NCBI RefSeq assembly: GCF_008830365.1
Contig: NZ_WBKI01000005.1
Location: 186,001-250,000 of the forward strand
Source: Serratia proteamaculans
Lineage (GTDB): Bacteria; Pseudomonadota; Gammaproteobacteria; Enterobacterales; Enterobacteriaceae
Reading direction: 5' to 3'
DNA length: 64,000 nucleotides
Shown: in pieces, positions 33,489-45,613 of the stretch
Position numbering within the stretch: the first letter of the stretch is position 1
Layout of the letters: every line of letters starts with the position of its first letter
Position numbers and translations under genes: made by a program
Notes under the pieces: model-generated
The model's input: only the letters and a program-made list of their open reading frames with translations
Database searches by the model: none
What the model was told of the DNA's origin: nothing

Positions 33489-34220
33489 TCAGGCGTCGTC
33501 GACCGGCGAATCCGGCTGTTTGCGGACAAACTGACGAAACAGCTCGCGGCTCTTCAGCGGTTTACCGCCCAGGTAAGGTTTGAGCGCCATGCGGGTGAAA
33601 CGTTTGGCTGCGCGTAAGGTGTGCACATCGGGAAACTGGCGCTCCGCCAATGCACGCAACTCACGGCCGGTAAAGCTGTAATGATCAACCACCAGGCTGG
33701 CGATAAAGCCTTTTTCCTCGCGGTAGCGATAGGTCATGCCGTCATCTACCGGCAGGCCGCTGCCGGCGCAGTGCAGGAAATCCAGGCCGTAGCCCAGATG
33801 ATTCAGCAAGGCCAATTCGAACTGACGCAACGCCTGCTCCGGCGAAACATCTTCTGCCGCCAGCGCCTGCAAACATTGCAGATAATCGAAGAATAATACC
33901 GAATAGTTGGCCTCCTGCTCCAGCACCCGTGACAGCAGTTCATTCACGTACAGGCCGCTGTACAACATCATGCCGCTGAGGGGTAAACCAAGGGAGACCG
34001 CTTCGGCGTTGCGCAGCGTTTTGACTTCGCCACGACCGCCCCAGCGCACCAGCAGGGGAGTAAAGGGTTGCAGGCAACCCTTTAGATTGGAACGGCGACT
34101 GCGCGCGCCTTTTGCCAGCAAACGCACTCGCCCATGACCTTCGGTAAACATATCCAGCATCAGGCTGGTTTCACTGTACGGTCGTCCGTGCAGGACGAAA
34201 GCGCGCTCCCAGCCGTCCAT
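33489..34220 (-). CDS. recO: DNA repair protein RecO
   Basis: A 243-residue RecF-pathway protein with an N-terminal OB fold ([21 protein letters not shown]) and a helical C-terminal part. It displaces SSB, loads RecA with RecR and anneals single strands. It is 8 nt downstream of era, as in other enterics. Length and the run [22 protein letters not shown] match the family. Confidence 0.95.
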   Translation of the reverse strand: MDGWERAFVLHGRPYSETSLMLDMFTEGHGRVRLLAKGARSRRSNLKGCLQPFTPLLVRWGGRGEVKTLRNAEAVSLGLPLSGMMLYSGLYVNELLSRVLEQEANYSVLFFDYLQCLQALAAEDVSPEQALRQFELALLNHLGYGLDFLHCAGSGLPVDDGMTYRYREEKGFIASLVVDHYSFTGRELRALAERQFPDVHTLRAAKRFTRMALKPYLGGKPLKSRELFRQFVRKQPDSPVDDA

Positions 34221-34228
34221 TGGATAGT

Positions 34229-35817
<1,589 letters not shown>

Positions 35818-35996
35818 TTACCAATAGATCAAGAATGCGTCAAAAACTTGCAGCATACGGAACAGGCCTGCTTCGCTGAAAGCCAATCCAAAGCTGTTTC
35901 GTTTGCAGTGGCCCCCAACAGGGAGCCAACTTTTTATCGCTCGAGCCGGTATTCTACAACGAGTGGAAATATAATGCTGCGTTAATAGACGCCGGA

Positions 35997-36974
35997 TTAA
36001 TGAATTCCACCGATGCGGCTAAATCTTACGCCGGTAGGCCATTCGCCTTCCTGCTTTTCAAAACTCATCCAGATAGCCGTGGCCTTACCAACCAGATTTT
36101 TCTCTGGTACGAAGCCCCAATAACGGCTGTCGGCGCTGTTGTCGCGGTTATCACCCATCATGAAGTAATGACCCGCCGGCACAACCCACTCCGCCAACTG
36201 TTTACCCGGCTGCTGGTAATAAGCGCCCACCTGATCCTGCGTGCCCGGCACGGTCAGAATATGGTGAGAAACATTACCCAGACTTTCCTGGCGTTCACGC
36301 AGACGGATGCCCCCCTGCGGCACGTTTTCGCTCAGCGGGATTTGGTAGAAACCGTTGCTGGCTTCGCCCATGCCGCTGCGGCTGAACAACTGGACAAAGT
36401 CGCTTGGCTGCGCATCGTTGTAAGTCACGGCCAATGCGGTATCGCATGACTGCCCGCTGTTACACGAAGGCTGAACCGTCACACGCTTATTGATTGGATC
36501 GTAACTCACACGGTCGCCCGGCAGGCCCACCACACGCTTGATATAATCCAGTTTCGGATCCAGCGGATATTTAAATACCGCAATATCACCGCGTTTCGGA
36601 TGACCGGTTTCAATTAGCGTGGTCTGGGTAATAGGATCTTTAATGCCGTAGGCATATTTCTCCACCAGAATAAAATCACCAATCAACAACGTCGGCATCA
36701 TAGAACCGGACGGGATCTGGAAAGGTTCGTAAATAAACGAACGCACCACAAAAACCAGCAACAATACCGGGAAAACCGACGCACCGGTTTCAATCCAACC
36801 CGGTTGTTTCGCCACTTTTGCCAGCGTTTTATCGTCTACTGCGCCCGCAGTCTGTGCATTCACCGCCGCAATCTTGGCTTGGCGGGCCGGCGCCCATCTG
36901 AAGCGCTCAAAGGCCCAGATGATCCCGGTAACCAATGTGGCCAGTGCCAGGATCAGGGCAAACATATTCGCCAT
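35997..36974 (-). CDS. lepB: Signal peptidase I
   Basis: A 325-residue type I signal peptidase with two N-terminal membrane segments (~4-22 and ~62-80). Catalytic Ser91 lies in QIPSGSMMPTL, the general base Lys146 in DYIKRVVGLPGD, and box E in GHYFMMGDNRDNSADSR. It removes signal peptides of exported proteins at the periplasmic face. It lies 36 nt after lepA, as in E. coli. Confidence 0.98.
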   Translation of the reverse strand: MANMFALILALATLVTGIIWAFERFRWAPARQAKIAAVNAQTAGAVDDKTLAKVAKQPGWIETGASVFPVLLLVFVVRSFIYEPFQIPSGSMMPTLLIGDFILVEKYAYGIKDPITQTTLIETGHPKRGDIAVFKYPLDPKLDYIKRVVGLPGDRVSYDPINKRVTVQPSCNSGQSCDTALAVTYNDAQPSDFVQLFSRSGMGEASNGFYQIPLSENVPQGGIRLRERQESLGNVSHHILTVPGTQDQVGAYYQQPGKQLAEWVVPAGHYFMMGDNRDNSADSRYWGFVPEKNLVGKATAIWMSFEKQEGEWPTGVRFSRIGGIH

Positions 36975-37010
36975 GCAAACTCCCTAGTTACGCGACTCTA
37001 TCGCTGTTAC

Positions 37011-38807
<1,797 letters not shown>

Positions 38808-39349
38808 TATAAAAGTTTTTCTGCCTTGGTATTTCTGAATTACTCGCCTATAGAAACCCGCATGGACCTAAAGCGACAGTGAATGGGTTCGGCCGTCTTG
38901 CGCCTGAATCGCTGCATTCTACATGCCACAACACTGAAAACCTAGCGATCGGTGCAGTGAAGGCATTCTATTATGTACACTTTAATGTTACAGGGCGCTC
39001 CGGGTTATGAAAGCAGATGTTAACAAAGCCCAACGCAGTCAAAACGGTCAGTTATGATAACCTTTCCTTCTCCTATCCCCTCACCTGTCGCCTGCGGGAT
39101 AGGGCATTAATACATAACCGCCAATAACGCAATAAACCCCCTCCTAATTCTGGATAAAATAATATCCGGATCAACATCTTAGAATTGCACTTCACTCCCC
39201 AGGCTTTAGGAAAAACCCGATATACGCTGACCGGTTGCTTCTATAGAAATGTGGGTGAACACCGCGATAAAACATAATTCAGGGCACTACATCGGCATGC
39301 CCACCGGGGTTCATCAGCCTATCTCTGCGTATTGATTGGAAGGTGCATA
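38808..39349. other. 542-nt non-coding gap upstream of lepA
   Basis: I see no convincing gene. Features are an inverted repeat CCTATCCC (39072-39079) / GGGATAGG (39096-39103) and a small GGATA-N6-TATCC dyad (39152-39167). The left side should hold the lepA promoter and the right side the promoter of the membrane protein at 39350. No known regulator box was recognised. Confidence 0.5.
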
Positions 39350-40189
39350 ATGATCGATAAAGGGCCAATGCTGAGCCGGCACGACTTTTCAAAGGTCAAT
39401 TGGGGCATTCTGGCAGCGGCGGCGCTGTTGTTAACTCTCGGTGCGGCACTGCTGTTACTGCCACTACTGAGCAACATGGATGAAAATGAGGTACTGACCT
39501 TACTGCAAACCGGCGCAGCAACTATTGTACTCGGCTGCACTTTGCTGGCGCTGCGCCATTGTCTGCGGCCAACGTTGACCTATCGCCTGTACGAGCACGG
39601 TGTTCGGGTGATTAACCCGCATAGTCATAAAGAACGATTTATCCCCTTTGAAAAAATCGGTGATATTTATCGTTTTCGCGGTGGGCGTCTGTTTGGCGGG
39701 GTATTCGATGTGATGGCTTTCCGCACCTCGGCTGAACAGCCCTGGTGCCCGGTATTCAGCAATGTTTCCCACTCCTGGCGGCTGGCAGATACCATTATCG
39801 CTCAGCAGATCCAACAGCGTGGGCCGCAAGCCTTGAATGCGCTGTATCAGGGGGAAATGCTGTCGTTTCACTACCTCAGCTGCGGCGCTCGCTGGCTGAA
39901 TCAATTACTGCCTGGACAGCGGAAACGACCGTCAACCCAAACACTGAGTCTGAGCTCAACGGCACTGATCACAGCACAGGGATCTATCCCGATTGAGCAG
40001 ATCCGCGAACTGGAAAATAATCCGCAGCGCGGCACCATTCGCCTGCTGGATAATCAGGGCAATGCGTTATTTACCATCGGATATTTTTCGCTGCTCAGCG
40101 CCGATCTTTTTATCGCGCTGCTGGAACATATGATCTACACCCGCATCACCGCCTACCATAACCCGGCGATGACGCGGCAGCAGTTTTAA
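39350..40189 (+). CDS. Hypothetical membrane protein with PH-like cytosolic part
   Basis: A 279-residue protein I cannot name. Two hydrophobic segments lie near residues 18-41 and 52-70. The rest is soluble and mixed alpha/beta, with YRLYEHGVRVINPHSHKERFIPFEKIGDIYRFRGG resembling membrane-anchored PH-like proteins that follow two helices. The ATG at 39350 has GGAAGG upstream; a TTG six codons earlier is rejected. It is alone, convergent with rseC, and the two stop codons overlap by 3 nt. Function is unknown. Confidence 0.7.
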   Translation: MIDKGPMLSRHDFSKVNWGILAAAALLLTLGAALLLLPLLSNMDENEVLTLLQTGAATIVLGCTLLALRHCLRPTLTYRLYEHGVRVINPHSHKERFIPFEKIGDIYRFRGGRLFGGVFDVMAFRTSAEQPWCPVFSNVSHSWRLADTIIAQQIQQRGPQALNALYQGEMLSFHYLSCGARWLNQLLPGQRKRPSTQTLSLSSTALITAQGSIPIEQIRELENNPQRGTIRLLDNQGNALFTIGYFSLLSADLFIALLEHMIYTRITAYHNPAMTRQQF

Positions 40190-40662
40190 AGCTGAGGTGA
40201 GTTTTCCGTCTGCAGGCGCATGGCCCCAGGCGGTAAACCAATTTGCAAAACGATGGGTTGGTAATTCGCCCGTTCACCGAGGCGATGTGCCAGACTGCGT
40301 GCCAGCATAAAGGCCGCAACCCCGCCAAGCAGTGCGCCCAGCGCGGCAGATGCATCGGTGCCCAGCCAGTATTGCAACAGGCTGCCCCCCAGCATCATGC
40401 CCAGCAGCGGCGTCAGATAAACCAGCATTGCTGAACGCAACAGGCTGCCTTCAGCAATGCCCACCTCAACCCGCTGGCCCGGCTCGAGCGGCTGCTCAAT
40501 ACGCACCTGCAGTTGGTGTTCGGTTTCCGGCACCAGCTCATTCAACGCGCGCGCGCCACAGCCAGAACGGGCCGTACAACTGCCACATCCTGCTTTCGGC
40601 TCACAGCGCAGCAGCGCAACACCTTGTTGCCACGAAACAACCGTAGCCCACTCTTTCATCAT
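40186..40662 (-). CDS. rseC: SoxR-reducing/sigma-E regulatory protein RseC
   Basis: A 158-residue inner-membrane protein (E. coli RseC 159). The N-terminal cysteine-rich part (CEPKAGCGSCTARSGCGAR) may bind a metal or cluster. Two membrane segments follow near 75-97 and 101-120. In E. coli it belongs to the SoxR-reducing machinery and modestly affects sigma-E. It is the last gene of rpoE-rseA-rseB-rseC, overlapping rseB by ATGA. Confidence 0.95.
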   Translation of the reverse strand: MMKEWATVVSWQQGVALLRCEPKAGCGSCTARSGCGARALNELVPETEHQLQVRIEQPLEPGQRVEVGIAEGSLLRSAMLVYLTPLLGMMLGGSLLQYWLGTDASAALGALLGGVAAFMLARSLAHRLGERANYQPIVLQIGLPPGAMRLQTENSPQL

Positions 40663-41618
40663 TGTGGTGGCACCTTGAAGGAAATGCTGTCAGCAATTCG
40701 TTTAGCCGTCGCCGGCGGCAATTCGCCAACGATAGTGATCTCATTGCCGTTACGGACTTCGGTCTGGATAGTGCGACGCCCCTGACGATAATACTGCTGA
40801 CCGACACCGCTGCCCGCAGGGCTGACGTTAACCGAGAAGCTGAACAAACCATCGCTGTAGAGCCGTGATTCAACAGGTTCAGTCACGTTCGGCAATTTGC
40901 GGCGGTTACGTGCAATTTCATCCACCCCAGCCGGTAACCAGCCCGTGCTCCAGCTCAACTTGATTTTATCCACTGCAGGAAGCGACAACAACGGTGGCAG
41001 GCTAGCCTTGATCAGCCCCTCCATTGCACTTTGCACCTGCGGCCCGACCACAAACGAAATCACCCGGTATTGCTCCAGCGTTTCGCCGTCGCGGTCGATC
41101 AAATCCACCCTCAGCGGCAGCTTGGTGGCTTCATCCATCCAGACAATATAGCTATAGCGTGAACCATCGCGAGCCACCACGCGGATCACTTCGCAGGGAC
41201 GATCGGAAATGCGGGTGCTGCCGACGGAGATGAAATCGTAATATTTCGCCAGGCGGTCAAAATCAGCATAAACAATGGCCGGCAACGCATCGACGATGTG
41301 ATCGCCAGACAGCGTGAAGGGCTCCAGGCCGGGTTCGAAATAGCTGATCCCCCCGCCGCGCTGCAGTACTTCACGGCGTGGGCCGTCCATATGCAGTAAT
41401 TGGCCGAGCGGCTGCTGGTCGATCATCGCGTGGCGGTAGCGCAGCGATTCGATCCCCTGCTTGCTGATGCTGATATAGGCGAGTTCATAATTGAGCGAAC
41501 GGCTGGCACTACTCATCTGTTGTAACAACGCCCCGGACGCAGAGGGCTGCGCCGGGGCGATGTTTGAGTAGAACAGGCTGCCCGTCAATAGACAGACGGA
41601 GAACCAAAGTTGCTTCAT
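40659..41618 (-). CDS. rseB: Periplasmic sigma-E regulator RseB
   Basis: A 319-residue periplasmic protein with a signal peptide (WFSVCLLTGSLFYSNIAPAQ). The two domains resemble LolA-like and RseA-binding folds. It binds the periplasmic part of RseA and shields it from DegS until lipopolysaccharide intermediates displace it. Its ATG overlaps the rseA stop (TAATG), and its end overlaps rseC. Confidence 0.96.
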   Translation of the reverse strand: MKQLWFSVCLLTGSLFYSNIAPAQPSASGALLQQMSSASRSLNYELAYISISKQGIESLRYRHAMIDQQPLGQLLHMDGPRREVLQRGGGISYFEPGLEPFTLSGDHIVDALPAIVYADFDRLAKYYDFISVGSTRISDRPCEVIRVVARDGSRYSYIVWMDEATKLPLRVDLIDRDGETLEQYRVISFVVGPQVQSAMEGLIKASLPPLLSLPAVDKIKLSWSTGWLPAGVDEIARNRRKLPNVTEPVESRLYSDGLFSFSVNVSPAGSGVGQQYYRQGRRTIQTEVRNGNEITIVGELPPATAKRIADSISFKVPPQ

Positions 41619-42271
41619 TACTGCTGTTGCATTCCTAAAGACTGAGTTCCGGGTACCTGAACGGCAGCCTGTTGTGGGGTGCTTTGCTCAAGCTGCAGCC
41701 GATCAGAATGCAAACGACGTTGCAACTCATAATCTTGCAGCATAGCGTTAATGCGTTTGCGTTGTTCCTGCACCTGCTGCTGTTGACCGCTGCCGGTGGA
41801 GAAACTGTCTGCCGGCACGCCAAGGCTAACCGGTGACGCCTGCCCCATGATCGGCAGGGTATTGAATGCCGGTGATTCAGCAGCGCCAGATTGTGCAGCC
41901 GGTTGATTGTATTGTTGGACGCCTACAATCACCGCCAGCGACACGCATGCCGCCATACCAATCTGTGTGATCTGGCTAGCCCAAGGGCGAACTTTGTGCC
42001 AGAACGGCATTTTCTGCCAGGTGTGCGGTTGCGGCTGAGATTCTGGAACTGCAGAAGGAACCAGACGTGCAGGTTCTTTCTCAAGTGCAGCAGCAACACG
42101 ATCTGCGATATCGAGATGCATGACTTGTCCGATATCACCCCGTAGTGTGTCACGTATCAGGTGATAGCTCTGCCAGCTTTGTTGAAGCGCCCTGTCTTTA
42201 GACAATGAACTCAGTAGCTCGCTGTCGAGCGATTCTCCATCCATCAGAGCGGAAAGCTTTTCTTTCTGCAT
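41618..42271 (-). CDS. rseA: Anti-sigma-E factor RseA
   Basis: A 217-residue single-pass protein. The cytoplasmic N-terminus (KEKLSALMDGESLDSELLSSL) holds RpoE, a membrane segment lies near residues 101-120 (IGMAACVSLAVIVGVQQY), and the periplasmic tail includes ASPVSLGVP, the region cut by DegS at Val-Ser in E. coli. RseP then cuts in the membrane. It starts 30 nt after rpoE. Confidence 0.97.
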   Translation of the reverse strand: MQKEKLSALMDGESLDSELLSSLSKDRALQQSWQSYHLIRDTLRGDIGQVMHLDIADRVAAALEKEPARLVPSAVPESQPQPHTWQKMPFWHKVRPWASQITQIGMAACVSLAVIVGVQQYNQPAAQSGAAESPAFNTLPIMGQASPVSLGVPADSFSTGSGQQQQVQEQRKRINAMLQDYELQRRLHSDRLQLEQSTPQQAAVQVPGTQSLGMQQQ

Positions 42272-42301
42272 GCCTAAGTACCCTTCCTGTGTTCGCCATT
42301 G

Positions 42302-42877
42302 CTAACGTTGAATCAGCGGTTGAACTTTATTATCGATAGCCTCCCTGGCGCGGAAAATACGCGAACGTACGGTTCCGACCGGGCAATCCATGATGGCAGC
42401 TATTTCTTCGTAGCTTAGACCATCCAACTCCCGCAGGGTAATCGCCATGCGAAGATCCTCAGGGAGAGACTCAATGGTACGGAAAACTATCTGTCTCAGT
42501 TCTTCTGACAACATTAAGTTCTCAGGGTTCGAAATTTCTTTCAGTGCGCCCGCACTTTCGTAATTTTCGGCATCGTTGGCATCCACATCGCTGGATGGCG
42601 GACGACGGCCCTGAGCCACCAAATAATTTTTTGCCGTATTCACAGCAATTCGATACAACCAGGTATAAAAAGCGCTATCCCCACGGAATGATTCCAGTGC
42701 GCGATAGGCTTTAATAAACGACTCCTGTACCACATCCGGCACATCGCCCTGCGGTACATACCGAGAAACGAGACTCGCCACTTTATGCTGGTAACGAATC
42801 ACCAGTAAGTTAAACGATTTCTGATCGCCCTTTTGGACCCGCTCAACCAGAACTTGATCCGTTAACTGCTCGCTCAT
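42302..42877 (-). CDS. rpoE: Extracytoplasmic stress sigma factor RpoE
   Basis: A 191-residue ECF sigma factor, nearly identical to E. coli RpoE. Region 2 (VVQESFIKAYRALESFRGDSAFYTW) recognises the -10 and region 4 (LDGLSYEEIAAIMDCPVGTVRSRIFRARE) the GGAACTT -35. It directs the envelope stress regulon. The start at 42877 gives MSEQLTDQVLVERV; upstream in-frame codons overlap a short leader ORF and are not part of the protein. Its ATG overlaps the leader stop, and its own promoter lies at 42961-42988. Confidence 0.98.
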   Translation of the reverse strand: MSEQLTDQVLVERVQKGDQKSFNLLVIRYQHKVASLVSRYVPQGDVPDVVQESFIKAYRALESFRGDSAFYTWLYRIAVNTAKNYLVAQGRRPPSSDVDANDAENYESAGALKEISNPENLMLSEELRQIVFRTIESLPEDLRMAITLRELDGLSYEEIAAIMDCPVGTVRSRIFRAREAIDNKVQPLIQR

Positions 42878-42933
42878 CCGAGGTAAACTCTCCCCAAATC
42901 CGTCTCCACGCGTAAAATTGTACTGCCAGCCAT
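42874..42933 (-). CDS. 19-residue leader peptide coupled to rpoE
   Basis: A short reading frame between the sigma-E promoter and rpoE, starting at ATG 42933 (preceded by AGGAAAA) and encoding M-A-G-S-T-I-L-R-V-E-T-D-L-G-R-V-Y-L-G. Its TGA overlaps the rpoE ATG (ATGA). E. coli rpoE likewise has an upstream coupled leader gene, rseD, of about 51 codons. This one would be a shortened counterpart, since an in-frame TAA lies two codons before its ATG. The rpoE start itself has only a weak ribosome site, so re-initiation after the leader is plausible. Translation is inferred. Confidence 0.6.
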   Translation of the reverse strand: MAGSTILRVETDLGRVYLG

Positions 42934-42960
42934 ACATTATTTTCCTGAGCAAGCACTCGC

Positions 42961-42988
42961 TTGGAGTTCATACAGAACACGAAGTTCC
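42961..42988 (-). promoter_or_regulatory. Sigma-E autoregulatory promoter of rpoE
   Basis: GGAACTT (42982-42988), a 16-nt spacer, then TCCAA (42961-42965) on the minus strand, fitting the sigma-E consensus GGAACTT-N15/16-TCnnA. It would start the transcript about 20 nt before the leader ORF and give positive feedback on rpoE-rseABC. Confidence 0.9.
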
Positions 42989-43090
42989 GTATTGCCATTG
43001 TTTTTTATGTTGATGTCACCCATCCGTGGCTTTTGCCCGGACAATTAGGCTAACATGAATTTCACTCTTCTTCTGCACACATCATACGCT

Positions 43091-44692
43091 ATGCAACCAT
43101 CATCTGAACATGTTAGCGATGTACTGATCGTCGGCAGCGGTGCTGCCGGCCTGTCACTGGCGTTGCGCCTGGCGCAGCATTGCAAGGTTACCGTACTCAG
43201 CAAGGGGCCACTCAACGAAGGCGCCACCTTTTATGCCCAAGGCGGGATCGCCGCGGTTTTCGATGAAACGGACAGCATTGCCTCACACGTTGATGACACT
43301 TTGATTGCCGGAGCCGGCCTGTGTGACAAAGACGCCGTTGAGTTTATCGCCGGCAATGCTCGCCACTGCGTGCAGTGGTTGATCGATCAGGGAGTCTTGT
43401 TCGACACCGAGGTCAACGCTCAGGGCGAGGCACATTACCACCTGACGCGGGAAGGCGGGCACAGCCATCGCCGTATCCTGCATGCGGCCGATGCTACTGG
43501 CAAAGAAGTAGAGACCACCCTGGTTGGGAAAGCAAGCAACCACCCGAATATTTGCGTGATGGAACGCCGTAATGCGGTCGATCTAATCACCTCAAACAAA
43601 ATTGGCCTGCCGGGCACCCGTCGTGTCGTCGGCGCCTATGTCTGGAACCGCGAACGGGAGCAGGTAGAAACTTACCGCGCCAAAACGGTCGTGCTGGCGA
43701 CAGGTGGTGCGGCCAAGGTGTATCAATACACCACCAACCCGGATATCTCTTCCGGAGACGGCATCGCCATGGCCTGGCGCGCCGGTTGCCGGGTCGCCAA
43801 CCTTGAATTCAACCAGTTCCACCCGACCTGCCTGTTCCACCCGCAGGCACGTAACTTCCTGCTGACCGAAGCGTTACGCGGTGAAGGGGCTTATCTGAAG
43901 CGCCCGGACGGCAGCCGCTTTATGCCCGATTTTGACCCACGCGGCGAACTGGCACCGCGAGACGTCGTGGCACGCGCCATCGACCATGAAATGAAGCGTC
44001 TGGGTGCGGACTGCATGTATCTGGACATCAGCCATAAGCCAGCCGAATTCATTACCCAGCATTTCCCGATGATCCATGAAAAACTGCTGACGCTGGGCTT
44101 TGACCTGACAAGCCAGCCGATCCCTATCGTCCCCGCAGCGCACTATACCTGTGGCGGCGTGATGGTCGATCAGCACGGCCGCACCGATCTCGACGGGCTG
44201 TACGCCATTGGCGAGGTTAGCTACACCGGCCTGCACGGGGCCAACCGCATGGCGTCAAACTCACTGCTGGAATGCCTGGTTTATGGCTGGTCGGCGGCAG
44301 AAGACATCATGACGCGTCTGCCGTTTATCAAGCTGGCCAAACAGCTACCGCAGTGGGATGAAAGCCGGGTGGACGACGCCGATGAGCGAGTGGTGATCCA
44401 GCACAACTGGCATGAGTTGCGGCTGTTTATGTGGGACTACGTAGGGATCGTGCGCACCACCAAACGACTGGAGCGCGCGCTGCGCCGCATCAATACGTTA
44501 CAGGCAGAAATTGACGAGTACTACGCCAACTTCCGCATCTCCAACAACCTGCTGGAACTGCGTAATTTGGTGCAGGTGGCAGAGTTAATCGTCCGCAGCG
44601 CCATGGAGCGTAAAGAAAGCCGCGGGTTGCACTACACGCTGGATTACCCGGATCTACTGCCGGAAGCGCTGCCGACCATCCTGCAACCATAA
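43091..44692 (+). CDS. nadB: L-aspartate oxidase
   Basis: A 533-residue flavoenzyme of the succinate dehydrogenase/fumarate reductase superfamily that converts L-aspartate to iminoaspartate, the first step of NAD synthesis. The FAD motif [15 protein letters not shown] lies at residues ~10-24, and active-site blocks [19 protein letters not shown] and [10 protein letters not shown] are clear. The start at 43091 ([11 protein letters not shown]) agrees with the family; an ATG 12 codons upstream is less likely. It is divergent from rpoE, as in E. coli. Confidence 0.97.
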   Translation: MQPSSEHVSDVLIVGSGAAGLSLALRLAQHCKVTVLSKGPLNEGATFYAQGGIAAVFDETDSIASHVDDTLIAGAGLCDKDAVEFIAGNARHCVQWLIDQGVLFDTEVNAQGEAHYHLTREGGHSHRRILHAADATGKEVETTLVGKASNHPNICVMERRNAVDLITSNKIGLPGTRRVVGAYVWNREREQVETYRAKTVVLATGGAAKVYQYTTNPDISSGDGIAMAWRAGCRVANLEFNQFHPTCLFHPQARNFLLTEALRGEGAYLKRPDGSRFMPDFDPRGELAPRDVVARAIDHEMKRLGADCMYLDISHKPAEFITQHFPMIHEKLLTLGFDLTSQPIPIVPAAHYTCGGVMVDQHGRTDLDGLYAIGEVSYTGLHGANRMASNSLLECLVYGWSAAEDIMTRLPFIKLAKQLPQWDESRVDDADERVVIQHNWHELRLFMWDYVGIVRTTKRLERALRRINTLQAEIDEYYANFRISNNLLELRNLVQVAELIVRSAMERKESRGLHYTLDYPDLLPEALPTILQP

Positions 44693-44701
44693 TGATACCG
44701 T

Positions 44702-44725
44702 CAGGGCACCCATAAAGGTGCCCTG
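44702..44725. terminator. Bidirectional terminator between nadB and trmN6
   Basis: CAGGGCACC and GGTGCCCTG form a perfect 9-bp stem around CATAAA, between convergent genes; TTCATTT follows on the plus side. Confidence 0.82.
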
Positions 44726-44731
44726 TTCATT

Positions 44732-45481
44732 TCAGTAGAACAGGTAAAAATCGGTAATCAGACGGCGGAAATCATCGGTGTAACTGCCATCGTCCAACTT
44801 GATAGCCAGTTTCTGTTCGGTTTCTTGTTCGGCGGGCTGACGCGTCAGGGCCAATAATACCCGATGCATTGGCGTATCCGCGCGATCGCTGACATTCAGC
44901 CGCTGCGCCGTATGCCAGCCGCGTAACTGTGCATTGCTTTCGAAAGCGCCACCAATATCATGGGGCAGCACTACGCAAAAAATCCCCTTCGGTGCGATCA
45001 ACTGCTCCGCACTGGCCAACAGAGCATCGTGGGTCAGGGTTTCGGTATAGCGTGCGTTGTGGCGCGCCTGGTCACGGCAGGCAACCGCTGGCTCGAAATA
45101 CGGCGGGTTACTGACGATCAGATCGTATTCACCGGCATGATGCTGGGCAAAATGATGAATGTCCTGTGCATGGACCTGAATGCGCTGCGGCCAGGGGGAC
45201 TCCTGCACATTGTCACGTGCCTGTGCGACAGCAGCCTCGTCCAGTTCCACCGCGTCGATCAGCACGTTCTCGGCCGAACGCTGCGCCAGCATCAGCGCGA
45301 TCAATCCGCTGCCGCTGCCGATATCCAGCATTCGTTGCGCCTGCGCCAAGGGTGCCCATGCACCGAGCAACACGCCGTCGGTGCCCACTTTCATTGCACA
45401 GCGATCGTGAGCAACAAAAAATTGTTTGAAGGTAAAACCGCCGCGACGCGGAGTAAAACTCGCTTTCGATTGAGTGCTCAC
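44732..45481 (-). CDS. trmN6: tRNA1(Val) adenine-37 N6-methyltransferase
   Basis: A 249-residue class I methyltransferase resembling E. coli TrmN6 (YfiC, 245), which makes m6A37 in tRNA-Val. The SAM motif is MLDIGSGSGLIALMLAQR (~51-68) and the target-base motif SNPPYF (~124-129). N-terminal GFTFKQFFVAHDRCAMKVGTDG is characteristic. The start is a GTG at 45481 with AGGTGG 5 nt upstream; the frame continues far upstream but that part lies over srmB and is not real. Divergent from srmB, as in E. coli. Confidence 0.93.
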   Translation of the reverse strand: MSTQSKASFTPRRGGFTFKQFFVAHDRCAMKVGTDGVLLGAWAPLAQAQRMLDIGSGSGLIALMLAQRSAENVLIDAVELDEAAVAQARDNVQESPWPQRIQVHAQDIHHFAQHHAGEYDLIVSNPPYFEPAVACRDQARHNARYTETLTHDALLASAEQLIAPKGIFCVVLPHDIGGAFESNAQLRGWHTAQRLNVSDRADTPMHRVLLALTRQPAEQETEQKLAIKLDDGSYTDDFRRLITDFYLFY

Positions 45482-45613
45482 AATAACCACCTGAATACAA
45501 AACTCGCGTAGCATAAGGCAATCTGATTTTTGGGAAAAGACATGCTTTCCGCTTAAATAGGTGAAGAACGCGGCCAACCCGTCTATAATCGGCGCCCCAA
45601 GTAGAGGTAGACC

